A stretch of 64,000 nucleotides of DNA from Mucilaginibacter saanensis (lineage in GTDB: Bacteria; Bacteroidota; Bacteroidia; Sphingobacteriales; Sphingobacteriaceae), in assembly GCF_014200575.1 (NCBI RefSeq), contig NZ_JACHBZ010000001.1, forward strand, positions 372,001-436,000, written 5' to 3'. The notes under the pieces are model-generated. The model was given only the letters and a program-made list of their open reading frames with translations. It did not search any database and had not been told where the DNA came from. Shown here piece by piece: positions 55,219 to 63,402 of this stretch. Numbering within the stretch: the first letter of the stretch is position 1; each line of letters starts with the position of its first letter. Made by a program: the position numbers and the translations under genes.

Positions 55219-55596
55219 ATGAACTATTTTATTTTAACCTATGTTGTTTACCTGTTGGTGAGCATCGCTTTAACCGTATGGGTTGCCAAAGTATTGTTTA
55301 AGAACGGGCGCATTTTTTTAGTTGATATTTTCCATGGCAATAATGAACTGGCCGATTCTGTAAATAAATTGCTGGTGGTAGGATTTTATCTTATTAATAT
55401 AGGCTATATGAGCCTGGCTCTTAAAGAAACCGGCAACATACCCAGCGCACAGGTGGTAGTTGAAGTATTAAGCTATAAAGTAGGGTGGATTATACTGATC
55501 CTGGGAGGGATGCACTTCATGAACCTTATTGTGTTTTTTAAACTGCGCAACCGCGCTAAAAGAGAAAGGGCATTTAATATTAACGCCGAAATTTAG
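55219..55596 (+). CDS. Small integral membrane protein beside a GbsR/MarR regulator
   Basis: 125 residues with three membrane segments (about 3-24, 50-67, 88-108) and charged tail RNRAKRERAFN. Not recognised as a named family. The loop between segment one and two (FKNGRIFLVDIFHGNNELADSVNKL) is polar. It is 68 bases downstream of the regulator gene in the same direction, so the pair is probably co-transcribed and the regulator controls it. Role unknown. Confidence 0.8.
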   Translation: MNYFILTYVVYLLVSIALTVWVAKVLFKNGRIFLVDIFHGNNELADSVNKLLVVGFYLINIGYMSLALKETGNIPSAQVVVEVLSYKVGWIILILGGMHFMNLIVFFKLRNRAKRERAFNINAEI

Positions 55597-55650
55597 GCTA
55601 CAGGGAGTAACAAAACTTAATAGCGGGGAATTATGATGTTTCCTGCTATT

Positions 55651-56019
55651 TTATGCTGCTGTGTTTAATTGCCTGTTTATGGTTTTCAATAAAACGTCAA
55701 TATCAAATGGTTTGGCAATAAAATCATCCGGGGCACCGGTTTGGTTAAGCGTTTTGGAAACATCATGACTTGCTGATATCATTATAACAGGTATATTATG
55801 GGTTTCTTTTGTGGCTTTAACACTTTTGCAGAGGTCGCGCCCGTCTAAATTGCCAAGCATAATATCTAACAATATCAGATCGGGCTGTTTTTCTTTAATT
55901 TTATCAAAAAGGAAATGACCATCTGTAAGGGTTTCCACTTCATAGCCCGATTCTTCAAGTATGTATTGTATAACCTCCAAAATGTCGTTGTCGTCATCCA
56001 CCGCTAATATCCGTATCAT
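55651..56019 (-). CDS. Single-domain response regulator (CheY-like), copy 1
   Basis: 122 residues, receiver domain only. Acidic pocket DDDND at 8-12, phospho-acceptor D52 (LILLDIMLG), S82 and K103 (IAKPFD) are all present. It has no output domain, so it acts by protein contact. Nearest kinase is the PAS histidine kinase at 57542, with the second response regulator between; phosphotransfer among them is plausible. An inverted repeat GTACAA-TTG-TTGTAC (56087-56101) lies 68-82 bases upstream of its start. Confidence 0.93.
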   Translation of the reverse strand: MIRILAVDDDNDILEVIQYILEESGYEVETLTDGHFLFDKIKEKQPDLILLDIMLGNLDGRDLCKSVKATKETHNIPVIMISASHDVSKTLNQTGAPDDFIAKPFDIDVLLKTINRQLNTAA

Positions 56020-56086
56020 GTTTTTTGCTTTTGTATCTTCAAATAAATTGCTCTAATAATTAAATTATCAAACGCTCATTTGAACA

Positions 56087-56101
56087 GTACAATTGTTGTA
56101 C
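56087..56101. promoter_or_regulatory. Inverted repeat before response regulator copy 1
   Basis: GTACAA-TTG-TTGTAC is a perfect inverted repeat with 6-base arms, 68-82 bases before the start codon of the first response-regulator gene. No clear -7 box was seen nearby. Candidate regulator site. Confidence 0.35.
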
Positions 56102-56220
56102 CAACTTTTTTCAGGTGCCTGAAATTCAATTTGACGAATAATGTCTGTTTTATTTTCGCAGCAAATAAGTACCTGGGAGGTTAACCAACGATTAAATCGG
56201 ATATATCTTAATATCGGGCA

Positions 56221-56234
56221 ATGTAAATTTACAT
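56221..56234. repeat. 14-base palindrome after the second CxxC gene
   Basis: ATGTAAA and TTTACAT form a perfect palindrome 5 bases after the stop codon of the 56239-56457 gene. There is no T-run, so it is not an ordinary terminator; it could be a regulator site for the response regulator further on. Confidence 0.3.
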
Positions 56235-56238
56235 GTTT

Positions 56239-56427
56239 TTACTCATCATGATCAATAAAAACAAGGCTTGACTTTTTGCATTTAGCGCAAAAATATTTCC
56301 TCACTTTTAAAAAAAAGAGTACGTTTTTTATGAACCAGCTACGGGGCATCTGGAAATGAAATGGTTGGCCACACCTGGCACAATGATAGGTTTTTCTTTT
56401 ATGGGTACTTAAGTTCTGCTCGTTCAC
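56239..56427 (-). CDS. Small CxxC-x27-CxxC protein, copy 2
   Basis: About 62 residues from GTG 56427 (a TTG at 56457 gives 72). CARC and CAKC pairs are separated by 27 residues, with QMPRSWFIKNVLFFLKVRKYF between and SSLVF after the second pair: the same plan as the genes at 39412 and 56546. The C-terminal tail adds IDHDE. Start codon is uncertain; I favour the GTG because family members have 13-20 residues before the first Cys. It lies between the two single-domain response regulators. Function unknown; a zinc-binding adaptor is possible. Confidence 0.75.
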   Translation of the reverse strand: MNEQNLSTHKRKTYHCARCGQPFHFQMPRSWFIKNVLFFLKVRKYFCAKCKKSSLVFIDHDE

Positions 56428-56545
56428 TACAAATAAATAGAGGGGAACAAAGTACAATACCTTTACCTTAAAAAAATATTTAGTGGATGAAAATAACCGG
56501 AAAGTAAGTATCGATTAATTAGAAAAATAAAAAATAACTATCTAA

Positions 56546-56740
56546 TTAATTTGCAAACACATAACGCTTGCGTTGGCATTTATAACAGATGTATCGCTTT
56601 ATAGGAAGGAAGAATAATACATTTTTTACTAAAAAACCTCGTGGTACCCGATTGTCAAGTTCTGATTTGCAACGTGGGCATAATGGTAGTTTTTTCTGCG
56701 ATAGCTTAATAGTATCGTTTGAATTTATCTGAATAACCAT
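56546..56740 (-). CDS. Small CxxC-x27-CxxC protein, copy 3
   Basis: 64 residues: CPRC and CYKC separated by 27, with DNRVPRGFLVKNVLFFLPIKRYI between and KRYVFAN at the end. It is the closest match to copy 1 at the C-terminus (RYYF versus RYVF). A -7 box TAACTTTG (56793-56800) lies 53 bases upstream, and a 13-base direct repeat lies 92-134 bases upstream. Zinc binding is inferred from four cysteines. Confidence 0.82.
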   Translation of the reverse strand: MVIQINSNDTIKLSQKKLPLCPRCKSELDNRVPRGFLVKNVLFFLPIKRYICYKCQRKRYVFAN

Positions 56741-56792
56741 AATACTATCCGGGGTTAAATGTATTTAATATTCTTTTAAATCGTAACTATAA

Positions 56793-56800
56793 CAAAGTTA
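56793..56800 (-). promoter_or_regulatory. -7 promoter element of CxxC copy 3
   Basis: On the minus strand the sequence is TAACTTTG, an exact match to TAnnTTTG, 53 bases before the start codon. The -33 partner is not obvious. Confidence 0.45.
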
Positions 56801-56831
56801 GTTAAATTGTCAATAATTTAACCATTGGTAC

Positions 56832-56873
56832 TGATAATTAAGTATTTGGAATTTTTTCCTTGATAATTAAGTA
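56832..56873. repeat. 13-base direct repeat upstream of CxxC copy 3
   Basis: TGATAATTAAGTA occurs at 56832-56844 and again at 56861-56873, a spacing of 29 bases (about three helix turns). It sits upstream of the promoter of the small CxxC gene and could be a double binding site for a regulator on one face of the DNA. Confidence 0.5.
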
Positions 56874-57033
56874 ATAATGCTAATAAAGATTAATTTTATC
56901 GTATATTTTTTATTTATTTATCAATAGTTATTAAAACAACTGATAAATGGCTGTAATTATAGCTGTTTTAAACATCGGGAAGCTGTGTAATAATAAATAC
57001 TATTACGGTAATAACTGCAATATGAAAGTATAA

Positions 57034-57396
57034 TTATGGGTATATTAAATTATTAACTTTTTCAACCAGTTCGGATAAGTCAAAAGGCTTATTAATAACC
57101 CCATCGCAGCCGTAATTGAGTAAATGGTCGTCGTTATTTAAATAGGCCGAAAATATAATAACGGGAGTGTTACTAAATTGAGGGTGCAGTTTAATGCGTT
57201 TACAGATTTCGCCGCCGGTGGTGCCTGCCACGCGATAGTCCAATATAATCAGATCCGGGATAAACTGTTCCATTAAGGGTAATACATCCAGGCTGTTTGA
57301 GGTACTCCTGACCTCAAATTTTTCATAAGTAAGCGTTTCTTGAACAATATCTAATATGTCCTGATTATCATCCAATACCAAAATACGTTTTGACAT
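57034..57396 (-). CDS. Single-domain response regulator (CheY-like), copy 2
   Basis: 120 residues, receiver domain only. DD at 9-10, D53 in LIILDYRVAG, S83 and K103 (NKPFD) are all in place. Divergent from the PAS histidine kinase gene, whose start is 146 bases away, so it is a natural phosphorelay partner. No output domain; it might control another kinase or a protein such as the CxxC proteins next to it. Sequence is only distantly like copy 1. Confidence 0.93.
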   Translation of the reverse strand: MSKRILVLDDNQDILDIVQETLTYEKFEVRSTSNSLDVLPLMEQFIPDLIILDYRVAGTTGGEICKRIKLHPQFSNTPVIIFSAYLNNDDHLLNYGCDGVINKPFDLSELVEKVNNLIYP

Positions 57397-57541
57397 AAAA
57401 AATATTAAAAAGTGAAAAGGCCGAAAAGGTACTAAAGTATACGTGCTAAGCTATAATGTATTGTAAAGGCAACAGTTTGGGCTAAAACGCTTTATCGGAT
57501 AAAATGATATGCAAACTTAGCTATTTTTTTATACTATTGAA

Positions 57542-59056
57542 TTGCAAAAATGTGCTGATTTAAATATATTTTTAGTTTTAATTAAAATTTTGAAAAATAA
57601 CGATCAGGATGCATCTGTAGAGCAGCGTATTAATGATTTAATTACGCAGGCTCCGGTGGCTATCAGTTTTTTAAAAGGATATGAACTTATTATTGAATCG
57701 GCGAATCCTCATATACTTGAACTATGGGATAAGCAGAACGATATTATAGGTAAACCACTTGCTGCGGCTTTATCCGGCGCACAGGGCCGCGCTTATGTAC
57801 AATTATTGCGCGAGGTTTATAAAAATGGACATATCCAATATGGCTCTGAAACAAAGGTTTGGCTGTACCGTAACGGCTATCGTAACCTGTTTTACTTTGA
57901 TTTTGTTTATAAGCCGGTTAAGGATGCCAGCAGTATGGTAACCGGTGTAATGATAGTTGCTACCGAAGTTACTAAACAGGTGGTAGCAAGGCAATTGCTG
58001 GAAGATGCGGAAGAACGCCTGCGCCTGGCTATAGAAGCTACCGGAATAGCTACCTGGGATCTGGATATGTTAAATGATATCATCATTACTTCGCCAAGAC
58101 TAACCGAAATATTTGGCCTTGACCCAGATGAAAAAGTTACCCACCAGCAATTGCGTGATATGGTGCATCCCGATGATAAGCAAACGCTACTTAAGGCTTT
58201 TGAAATTGCTGAAAAAACCAGTATTTACTTATATGATGCCCGCGTAGTTTGGGCCGATGGATCAATACGTTGGATAAGAACCAGCGGAAAACTGATTTTT
58301 GATGATCGGCATAAACCTTTGCGGATGCTGGGTACTACTCATGATATTACCGAGCGGAAACAGGATGAGCTCATGAAAAACGACTTTATTGCCATGGCGA
58401 GCCATGAGTTAAAAACGCCGCTTACATCGCTTAAAGCTTATACCCAGCTACTTGTTGTAAAGGCAAAAAAAATGGGTGACGCATTTTTTATCGGCGCGCT
58501 TGAAAAATCTGAAAACCAAATTAACAAAATGACCCGGTTAATACATGGTTTTTTGGATATGTCAAAAATTGAATCGGGTAAGTTGCAGCTTAATGCTACG
58601 GTGTTTGATGTCAATCTGCTAACTGCCGAAGTAGTGGCCGATAGCTTGCCCGGAGCCATGGAACATGACATTTTATTTAATGCGGGTGCGCCTGTATTAA
58701 TTACTGCTGATAAGGAAAAAATAGCAGAGGTTATTGGCAACCTGATCAGTAATGCTGTAAAATATTCCGCAAAGGGAAGCACGGTAACTATTACTACAAA
58801 AACCGAAGGGCAACAATTGCGGTTAAGCGTAAAGGATCAAGGGATAGGGCTAAAACAAAAAGATCAGCAAAAAATATTTCAGCGGTTTTTCAGGGTTGAT
58901 AACGAAAGGACCCGTGGCTTATCTGGTTTTGGGATCGGACTTTATCTATCAGCCGAGATCATCAGGATGCACCACGGCAAAATTGCTGTTGAAAGCGAAG
59001 AGGGTAAAGGCGCTGAGTTTTACTTTTTACTGCCTTTGGCTGTTTTGCCGGCATAA
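57542..59056 (+). CDS. PAS-domain sensor histidine kinase
   Basis: Up to 504 residues, cytosolic, without membrane segments. Two PAS domains (about 30-150 and 158-278; the second has the PAC part RMLGTTHDITERKQDEL), then HisKA with H288 (FIAMASHELKTPLTSL) and HATPase (N-box EVIGNLISNAVKYS, G1 DQGIGL, F-box KIFQRFFR, G2 SGFGIGLYL). It senses an internal signal, perhaps redox or ligand. No ATG is near: start is TTG 57542 or TTG 57590. Divergent from response regulator 2; no fused receiver. Confidence 0.9.
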   Translation: MQKCADLNIFLVLIKILKNNDQDASVEQRINDLITQAPVAISFLKGYELIIESANPHILELWDKQNDIIGKPLAAALSGAQGRAYVQLLREVYKNGHIQYGSETKVWLYRNGYRNLFYFDFVYKPVKDASSMVTGVMIVATEVTKQVVARQLLEDAEERLRLAIEATGIATWDLDMLNDIIITSPRLTEIFGLDPDEKVTHQQLRDMVHPDDKQTLLKAFEIAEKTSIYLYDARVVWADGSIRWIRTSGKLIFDDRHKPLRMLGTTHDITERKQDELMKNDFIAMASHELKTPLTSLKAYTQLLVVKAKKMGDAFFIGALEKSENQINKMTRLIHGFLDMSKIESGKLQLNATVFDVNLLTAEVVADSLPGAMEHDILFNAGAPVLITADKEKIAEVIGNLISNAVKYSAKGSTVTITTKTEGQQLRLSVKDQGIGLKQKDQQKIFQRFFRVDNERTRGLSGFGIGLYLSAEIIRMHHGKIAVESEEGKGAEFYFLLPLAVLPA

Positions 59057-59206
59057 GGGATCTGTTTTGCCAACTGCTTTAGCATTATGAATTGTAACGG
59101 TTTTGTCTATATAAATCTTAAACTCAAATATTGTTATTACTTTAGGCGCATAACATCGGGGCTAATTTCGCGGCACCTTTTTCCATACATATAACAGTTT
59201 CATATA

Positions 59207-60523
59207 ATGGCATTACTAACTATCCTGATTTGCATTATTCTGCTTGTTTTATTGGTAAGCTGGGGTAAGGTAAACCCTTTTATAGCATTTCTTTTGGTAT
59301 CAATTGCGGCGGGCTTAATGTTGGGTATCCCTATCAATAAGGTTACAGCTTCGGTGCAAAAAGGTATGGGCGATATTATGGGGCAGCTGCTTATTATTAT
59401 TTGCCTGGGCGCAATGCTGGGTAAGTTGGTGGCAGTAAGCGGGGCCGCTCAAAAAATTGCCGAGGTATTGGTGAATGCCGTAGGGCAAAAGCATATCCAG
59501 TGGGCCCTGGTTACCGCCGGCTTTATCATAGGTATTCCGTTGTTTTACGGTATCGGCTTTGTGCTGATGGTGCCACTCATATTTTCGGTGGTATATAAAT
59601 ATAAATTACCCGCAGTATATATAGGCTTGCCTATGCTGGCATCTCTTTCTGTTACGCATGGCTTTTTGCCGCCGCATCCGTCGCCATCGGCGCTGGTAGT
59701 TTTGTTTCATGCTAATATGGCTACCACATTTATTTATGGATTAATGATAGCTATACCGGCTATTATAATTGCAGGGCCGGTATTTGCCAGCTTTTTGAAA
59801 AAAATACCATCAGAACCACTGGCAACCTTTAGGGCCGAAGAACTACCCGCTGATAAACTGCCCGGAGGTTTCAATAGCTTTTTTACAGCATTGCTGCCAG
59901 TAATGTTATTAATGCTTACCGCGTTTTTTCCGTACATGGGTATTAAAGATGCGAATGCACTAAAGCTGGCTGCATTTTTAGGCGATCCATCTATAGTTAT
60001 GCTTATTGCATTAATTGTAGCAACATTTACCTTAGGGATAAAACAGGGTAAAAGTATGAGCCAGCTGGCCATAAACTATACCGATGCTATAAAGGATATT
60101 GCACTTATCCTGCTGATTATTGCAGGTTCCGGGGCATTTAAAGAAGTATTAACGGCAAGTGGCGTAAGTAGCCAGATAGCCGAGCAATTACAGCAATTTA
60201 ACCTGCCTCCGCTGGTTTTGGGCTGGGTAATTGCCGCCATCATTCGTATCAGTTTAGGTTCGGCTACGGTAGCGGGATTAACTGCAGCCGGTATTGTGGC
60301 CTCATTGGTGGTACAAAATCATGTAAATCCTAATTTAATGGTACTGTCGATAGGTGCGGGTAGTTTAGCATTTTCACATGTTAACGACTCCGGCTTTTGG
60401 TTATATAAAGAGTATTTTAATCTTAGTATAAAGGATACCATTAAATCATGGTCAATAATGGAGTCGTTGGTTTCTGTTATTGGTTTAATCGGAGTGCTTA
60501 TCATTAATCAGTTTGTAAAATAA
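59207..60523 (+). CDS. GntP-family gluconate:H+ symporter
   Basis: 438 residues with about 12 membrane segments. Family motifs GNGLI-like and the highly conserved SVTHGFLPPHPSPSALVVLF are clear, as is the C-terminal LIRISLGSATVAGLTAAGIV-type stretch (IIRISLGSATVAGL). It imports gluconate or a related sugar acid with protons. A hydrolase gene starts 9 bases downstream, and no gluconate kinase or dehydratase is adjacent, so the true substrate may be another acid. Role otherwise from family. Confidence 0.92.
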   Translation: MALLTILICIILLVLLVSWGKVNPFIAFLLVSIAAGLMLGIPINKVTASVQKGMGDIMGQLLIIICLGAMLGKLVAVSGAAQKIAEVLVNAVGQKHIQWALVTAGFIIGIPLFYGIGFVLMVPLIFSVVYKYKLPAVYIGLPMLASLSVTHGFLPPHPSPSALVVLFHANMATTFIYGLMIAIPAIIIAGPVFASFLKKIPSEPLATFRAEELPADKLPGGFNSFFTALLPVMLLMLTAFFPYMGIKDANALKLAAFLGDPSIVMLIALIVATFTLGIKQGKSMSQLAINYTDAIKDIALILLIIAGSGAFKEVLTASGVSSQIAEQLQQFNLPPLVLGWVIAAIIRISLGSATVAGLTAAGIVASLVVQNHVNPNLMVLSIGAGSLAFSHVNDSGFWLYKEYFNLSIKDTIKSWSIMESLVSVIGLIGVLIINQFVK

Positions 60524-60531
60524 TCAACCGG

Positions 60532-61341
60532 ATGAAAAAGCTCATTGTGCAGGTAACCGCTTTGATAATAATATTACTGATAAGCAAGGGTATTTATGCG
60601 CAATCGTCTGTAAATGGCAGTTACTATACCTCATTTGATGGTGTAAAGATCTATTACGAAGTAAAGGGTGATGGCTTTCCGGTGGTGCTTATCCATGGCT
60701 TTTCGGGCACCGGCGAAGGATGGAAAAAGGGCCCGCTTTATAACGATCTGCTTAATGCCGGTTATAAAGTAATTATACTTGACCAACGGGGTAATGGCCG
60801 GTCAGGCAAGCCTCACACTGATGCCGCTTATGCCAACGATGCCGAGGCTAAGGATATTATGGGTTTGGTTGGCAGCCTGAATATTAAAAAATATGATGTG
60901 GTAGGTTATTCGCGGGGTTCTATCATCGCCTCGCGCCTGCTGGTATTGGATAAGCGGGTTCAAAAAGCGGTAATGGGCGGTATGGGCGATGCTTATACTA
61001 ATCCCGATTGGTCCAGGCGTATACACGCTTACAAGGCCCTCATGGGCGATACTACCCTGCATGATGTGGATGATATGATGAAATACATACACAGTAACCC
61101 TTTTGATGAACTTGCCCTGGCCTTGCAGCAGAAGTATCAGCCATCAACCAGTAAACAGCAGCTGGCCCGGGTAAATATCCCCGTGCTGATTATAAGGGGC
61201 ACAGAAGATAAAGAGAACGGATCTGAAACAGGTTTGAATCAATTGATTCCCCAATCCAAACTAAATTACGTTCCCGGCGATCATAACAGTGCAGGCAGAA
61301 GTGTACAGTTTTCTGTAGATGTGCTTGGTTTTTTGAAATAA
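60532..61341 (+). CDS. Exported alpha/beta hydrolase
   Basis: 269 residues with signal peptide (to about 24, GIYAQ). Nucleophile in VVGYSRGSIIASRL; oxyanion region VLIHGFSGTGEGWKKG; DQRGNGRSGKP after the second strand; His in PGDHNSAG near the end; acid in RGTEDKENG. It resembles lipase/lactonase/haloperoxidase-like hydrolases; which reaction it catalyses is open. The spacing of 8 bases from GntP puts it in one operon; a periplasmic lactonase or esterase that makes a sugar acid for GntP would fit. Inference only. Confidence 0.85.
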   Translation: MKKLIVQVTALIIILLISKGIYAQSSVNGSYYTSFDGVKIYYEVKGDGFPVVLIHGFSGTGEGWKKGPLYNDLLNAGYKVIILDQRGNGRSGKPHTDAAYANDAEAKDIMGLVGSLNIKKYDVVGYSRGSIIASRLLVLDKRVQKAVMGGMGDAYTNPDWSRRIHAYKALMGDTTLHDVDDMMKYIHSNPFDELALALQQKYQPSTSKQQLARVNIPVLIIRGTEDKENGSETGLNQLIPQSKLNYVPGDHNSAGRSVQFSVDVLGFLK

Positions 61342-61444
61342 TTGTGGCTTTTTAAGCACTGAGCAAGCTTTATATATATACGGCTTGTTATTTGCATAGG
61401 TGTTATCAGTAATAAATTGTTAACACTTATCAGATACATTTTTT

Positions 61445-61783
61445 ATGAAAAAGCCATTAATATACGTGTGCTTGTTGGTTGCGTTTCTGCTAACGCTAAC
61501 CTTTAACACACAAGCACAAACAAAAAAGAAGGGTATAAGCCCTCAAGGTAAGGGAGCTATTATTGGCGGCGCCGGGGGTGCCGTTGTCGGAGGGTTAATA
61601 GGCCATAATGTTGGCGGCGCGTTAATTGGCGGTGCCGTTGGCGCTGGCGGCGGTTACATTATAGGTAATGAAAAACGCCGGGCTGACGAAAAGAAAAGGC
61701 GTGCCTGGCGCAGGGCTCATCCGCGTCACCATCACCACCGTACAACCCGTACTACCACTACTACCACGGTTACTACCAACTAA
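61445..61783 (+). CDS. Exported glycine-zipper protein
   Basis: 112 residues with signal peptide (FNTQAQ, to about 25). A glycine-zipper segment (about 36-75: GGAGGAVVGGLIGHNVGGAL, then IGGAVGAGGGYIIGN) can pack into membranes, and a basic His/Arg-rich tail (RRADEKKRRAWRRAHPRHHHHR) and Thr-rich end follow. Such YMGG/glycine-zipper 2TM proteins are envelope proteins of unknown function. Single gene; a terminator-like hairpin follows 18 bases after the stop. Confidence 0.85.
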   Translation: MKKPLIYVCLLVAFLLTLTFNTQAQTKKKGISPQGKGAIIGGAGGAVVGGLIGHNVGGALIGGAVGAGGGYIIGNEKRRADEKKRRAWRRAHPRHHHHRTTRTTTTTTVTTN

Positions 61784-61800
61784 TCTTGTTAAAAATAGTT

Positions 61801-61838
61801 AAAAGGCCTGCAATTTGATGCATTCCGAAGGCTTTTTT
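61801..61838 (+). terminator. Terminator-like hairpin after the glycine-zipper gene
   Basis: AAAAGGCCT pairs with AGGCTTTTTT with a bulged G, around a 19-base loop, and ends in six T. It lies 18 bases after the stop codon. Confidence 0.5.
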
Positions 61839-61975
61839 GCTATCTTAACTGACCGGTGGGTATTTTAAGAATGTAACAGGAAATATTGTTTATGCCTATG
61901 TTTAATTATCGTTTTATTCGTTAATATAACAAGTAATTTACAAACAGCATACTTCAGCATTGCGTTTAATATATA

Positions 61976-63202
61976 ATGGGTAAAGCGGTTTTAGTCCTAT
62001 TTTTTTGTTTACTTCCTGTTATGGTAATGGCGCAAAGCCTCGCTAACATTTCTGACACCCTTAAAATAAGTAATGATACCGCAGTGGCGCAGCGCGATTT
62101 GATTGATATAGCCCGGTCTATATTTAAAATAAAGCCGCGAAAAATATCAACCACCGAAAAAAAGAAGATCTACTTTTCTGTTTTGCCTATTTCATCGTCA
62201 GATGGCCGCAGTGGCGGCAGGGCATTATTCACATCAACTACGGCTGCATTTTATCTTGGCGATCAGGCAACTACCAATCTTTCAAGTTTTACATTTACAC
62301 CTTACTTTAACTTAAAGGGGCGATATGGTTTACCTATACGGTCAAATATATGGCTGGATAACAACCAGTGGAACATTGTAGGTGATACCCGCATGTTGGT
62401 TTATCCGCAATATACCTGGGGGCTGGGCGGTAACCAGCCCGAGGGTGATAAGTTTTTGGTGAACTACAAATACGCACGTTTTTATCAAACGGTAATGAAA
62501 AAAATTGAGCCATATCTTTATGCTGGCTTAGGCTATAACCTTGATTATTACCTGGATATTGATAGTGACGGAGATAATAACCTGCGAAACTTTACTCACT
62601 ATAAATATGGTACTGCTACTGATCAGGATGTATTTTCATCGGGAGTAACCTTCAATTTATTGTATGATACCCGCAGAAACTCCATTAACCCCCTGCCTGG
62701 TGCATACGTTAACGTAGTTTACCGGGCTAACAGCAAAATATTAGGCAGCCATACTAACTGGCAATCCTTATACATCGATCTGCGTAAATATGTATCACTG
62801 TCCAATTCCGGACCTAAGAATGTGCTGGCTTTCTGGTCATATTACTGGACATCATTAACACCTGGTACTCCATATCTTAATTTACCCAGCCTGGGCTGGG
62901 AGCCCTACCAGCGCTCAGGCAGGGGCTTTGTACAAAACAGGTACCGCGGGCAACGACTGGCCTATTTTGAAACCGAATACCGGCGCGATATTACCCGCAA
63001 CGGTCTGCTGGGTTTTGTTTTATTTGCCAACGTAAACTCAGTTACCGAAGCTAATACCCACGACTTTGTTTACTGGCACCCCGCCGGTGGCACAGGGCTG
63101 CGCTTCAAATTCAACAAAAAATCAGGTACCAATATCAGTCTTGATTACGGTGTAAGCAAAAATTTCTCCTCCATAAACCTTAATTTAGGCGAAACTTTTT
63201 AG
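61976..63202 (+). CDS. BamA/TamA-like outer-membrane beta-barrel without POTRA
   Basis: 408 residues with signal peptide (to about 20, VMAQ). The mature part starts with a short spacer, then the surface-antigen barrel: GGRALFTSTTAAFYLGDQATTNL, VFSSGVTFNLLYDTRRNSINPLPGAYVNVVYR (typical DTRN-type strand), GRGFVQNRYRGQRLAYFETEYRRDI (the RGF/RYRG loop) and KSGTNISLDYGVSKNFSSINLNLGETF at the end. No POTRA domain fits in the short N-terminal part (about 60 residues), so it is not a full BamA. Relatives of this size are of unknown role. Single gene. Confidence 0.88.
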   Translation: MGKAVLVLFFCLLPVMVMAQSLANISDTLKISNDTAVAQRDLIDIARSIFKIKPRKISTTEKKKIYFSVLPISSSDGRSGGRALFTSTTAAFYLGDQATTNLSSFTFTPYFNLKGRYGLPIRSNIWLDNNQWNIVGDTRMLVYPQYTWGLGGNQPEGDKFLVNYKYARFYQTVMKKIEPYLYAGLGYNLDYYLDIDSDGDNNLRNFTHYKYGTATDQDVFSSGVTFNLLYDTRRNSINPLPGAYVNVVYRANSKILGSHTNWQSLYIDLRKYVSLSNSGPKNVLAFWSYYWTSLTPGTPYLNLPSLGWEPYQRSGRGFVQNRYRGQRLAYFETEYRRDITRNGLLGFVLFANVNSVTEANTHDFVYWHPAGGTGLRFKFNKKSGTNISLDYGVSKNFSSINLNLGETF

Positions 63203-63402
63203 GCGTCCCTACCTCGATCACTACTGTGTTCAATAACAAATGACAAAACAAGGATAGGCGTTTTGTAATATAAGTTTTATTTTCGTGGCGTGTTTTACCT
63301 GGCTACTTATAGTATAGTTAATGGCCCACCGCATATAGCCGGTAAATTTCCCTTTAACAATTTTTAATAAATCTGGTTTATTGACCATTGACCAAATCGT
63401 AT

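Noticed and set aside
61354..61393. AGCAAGC / GCTTGTT pair after the exported hydrolase as terminator
   Set aside because: One mismatch and no T-run; too weak to call.
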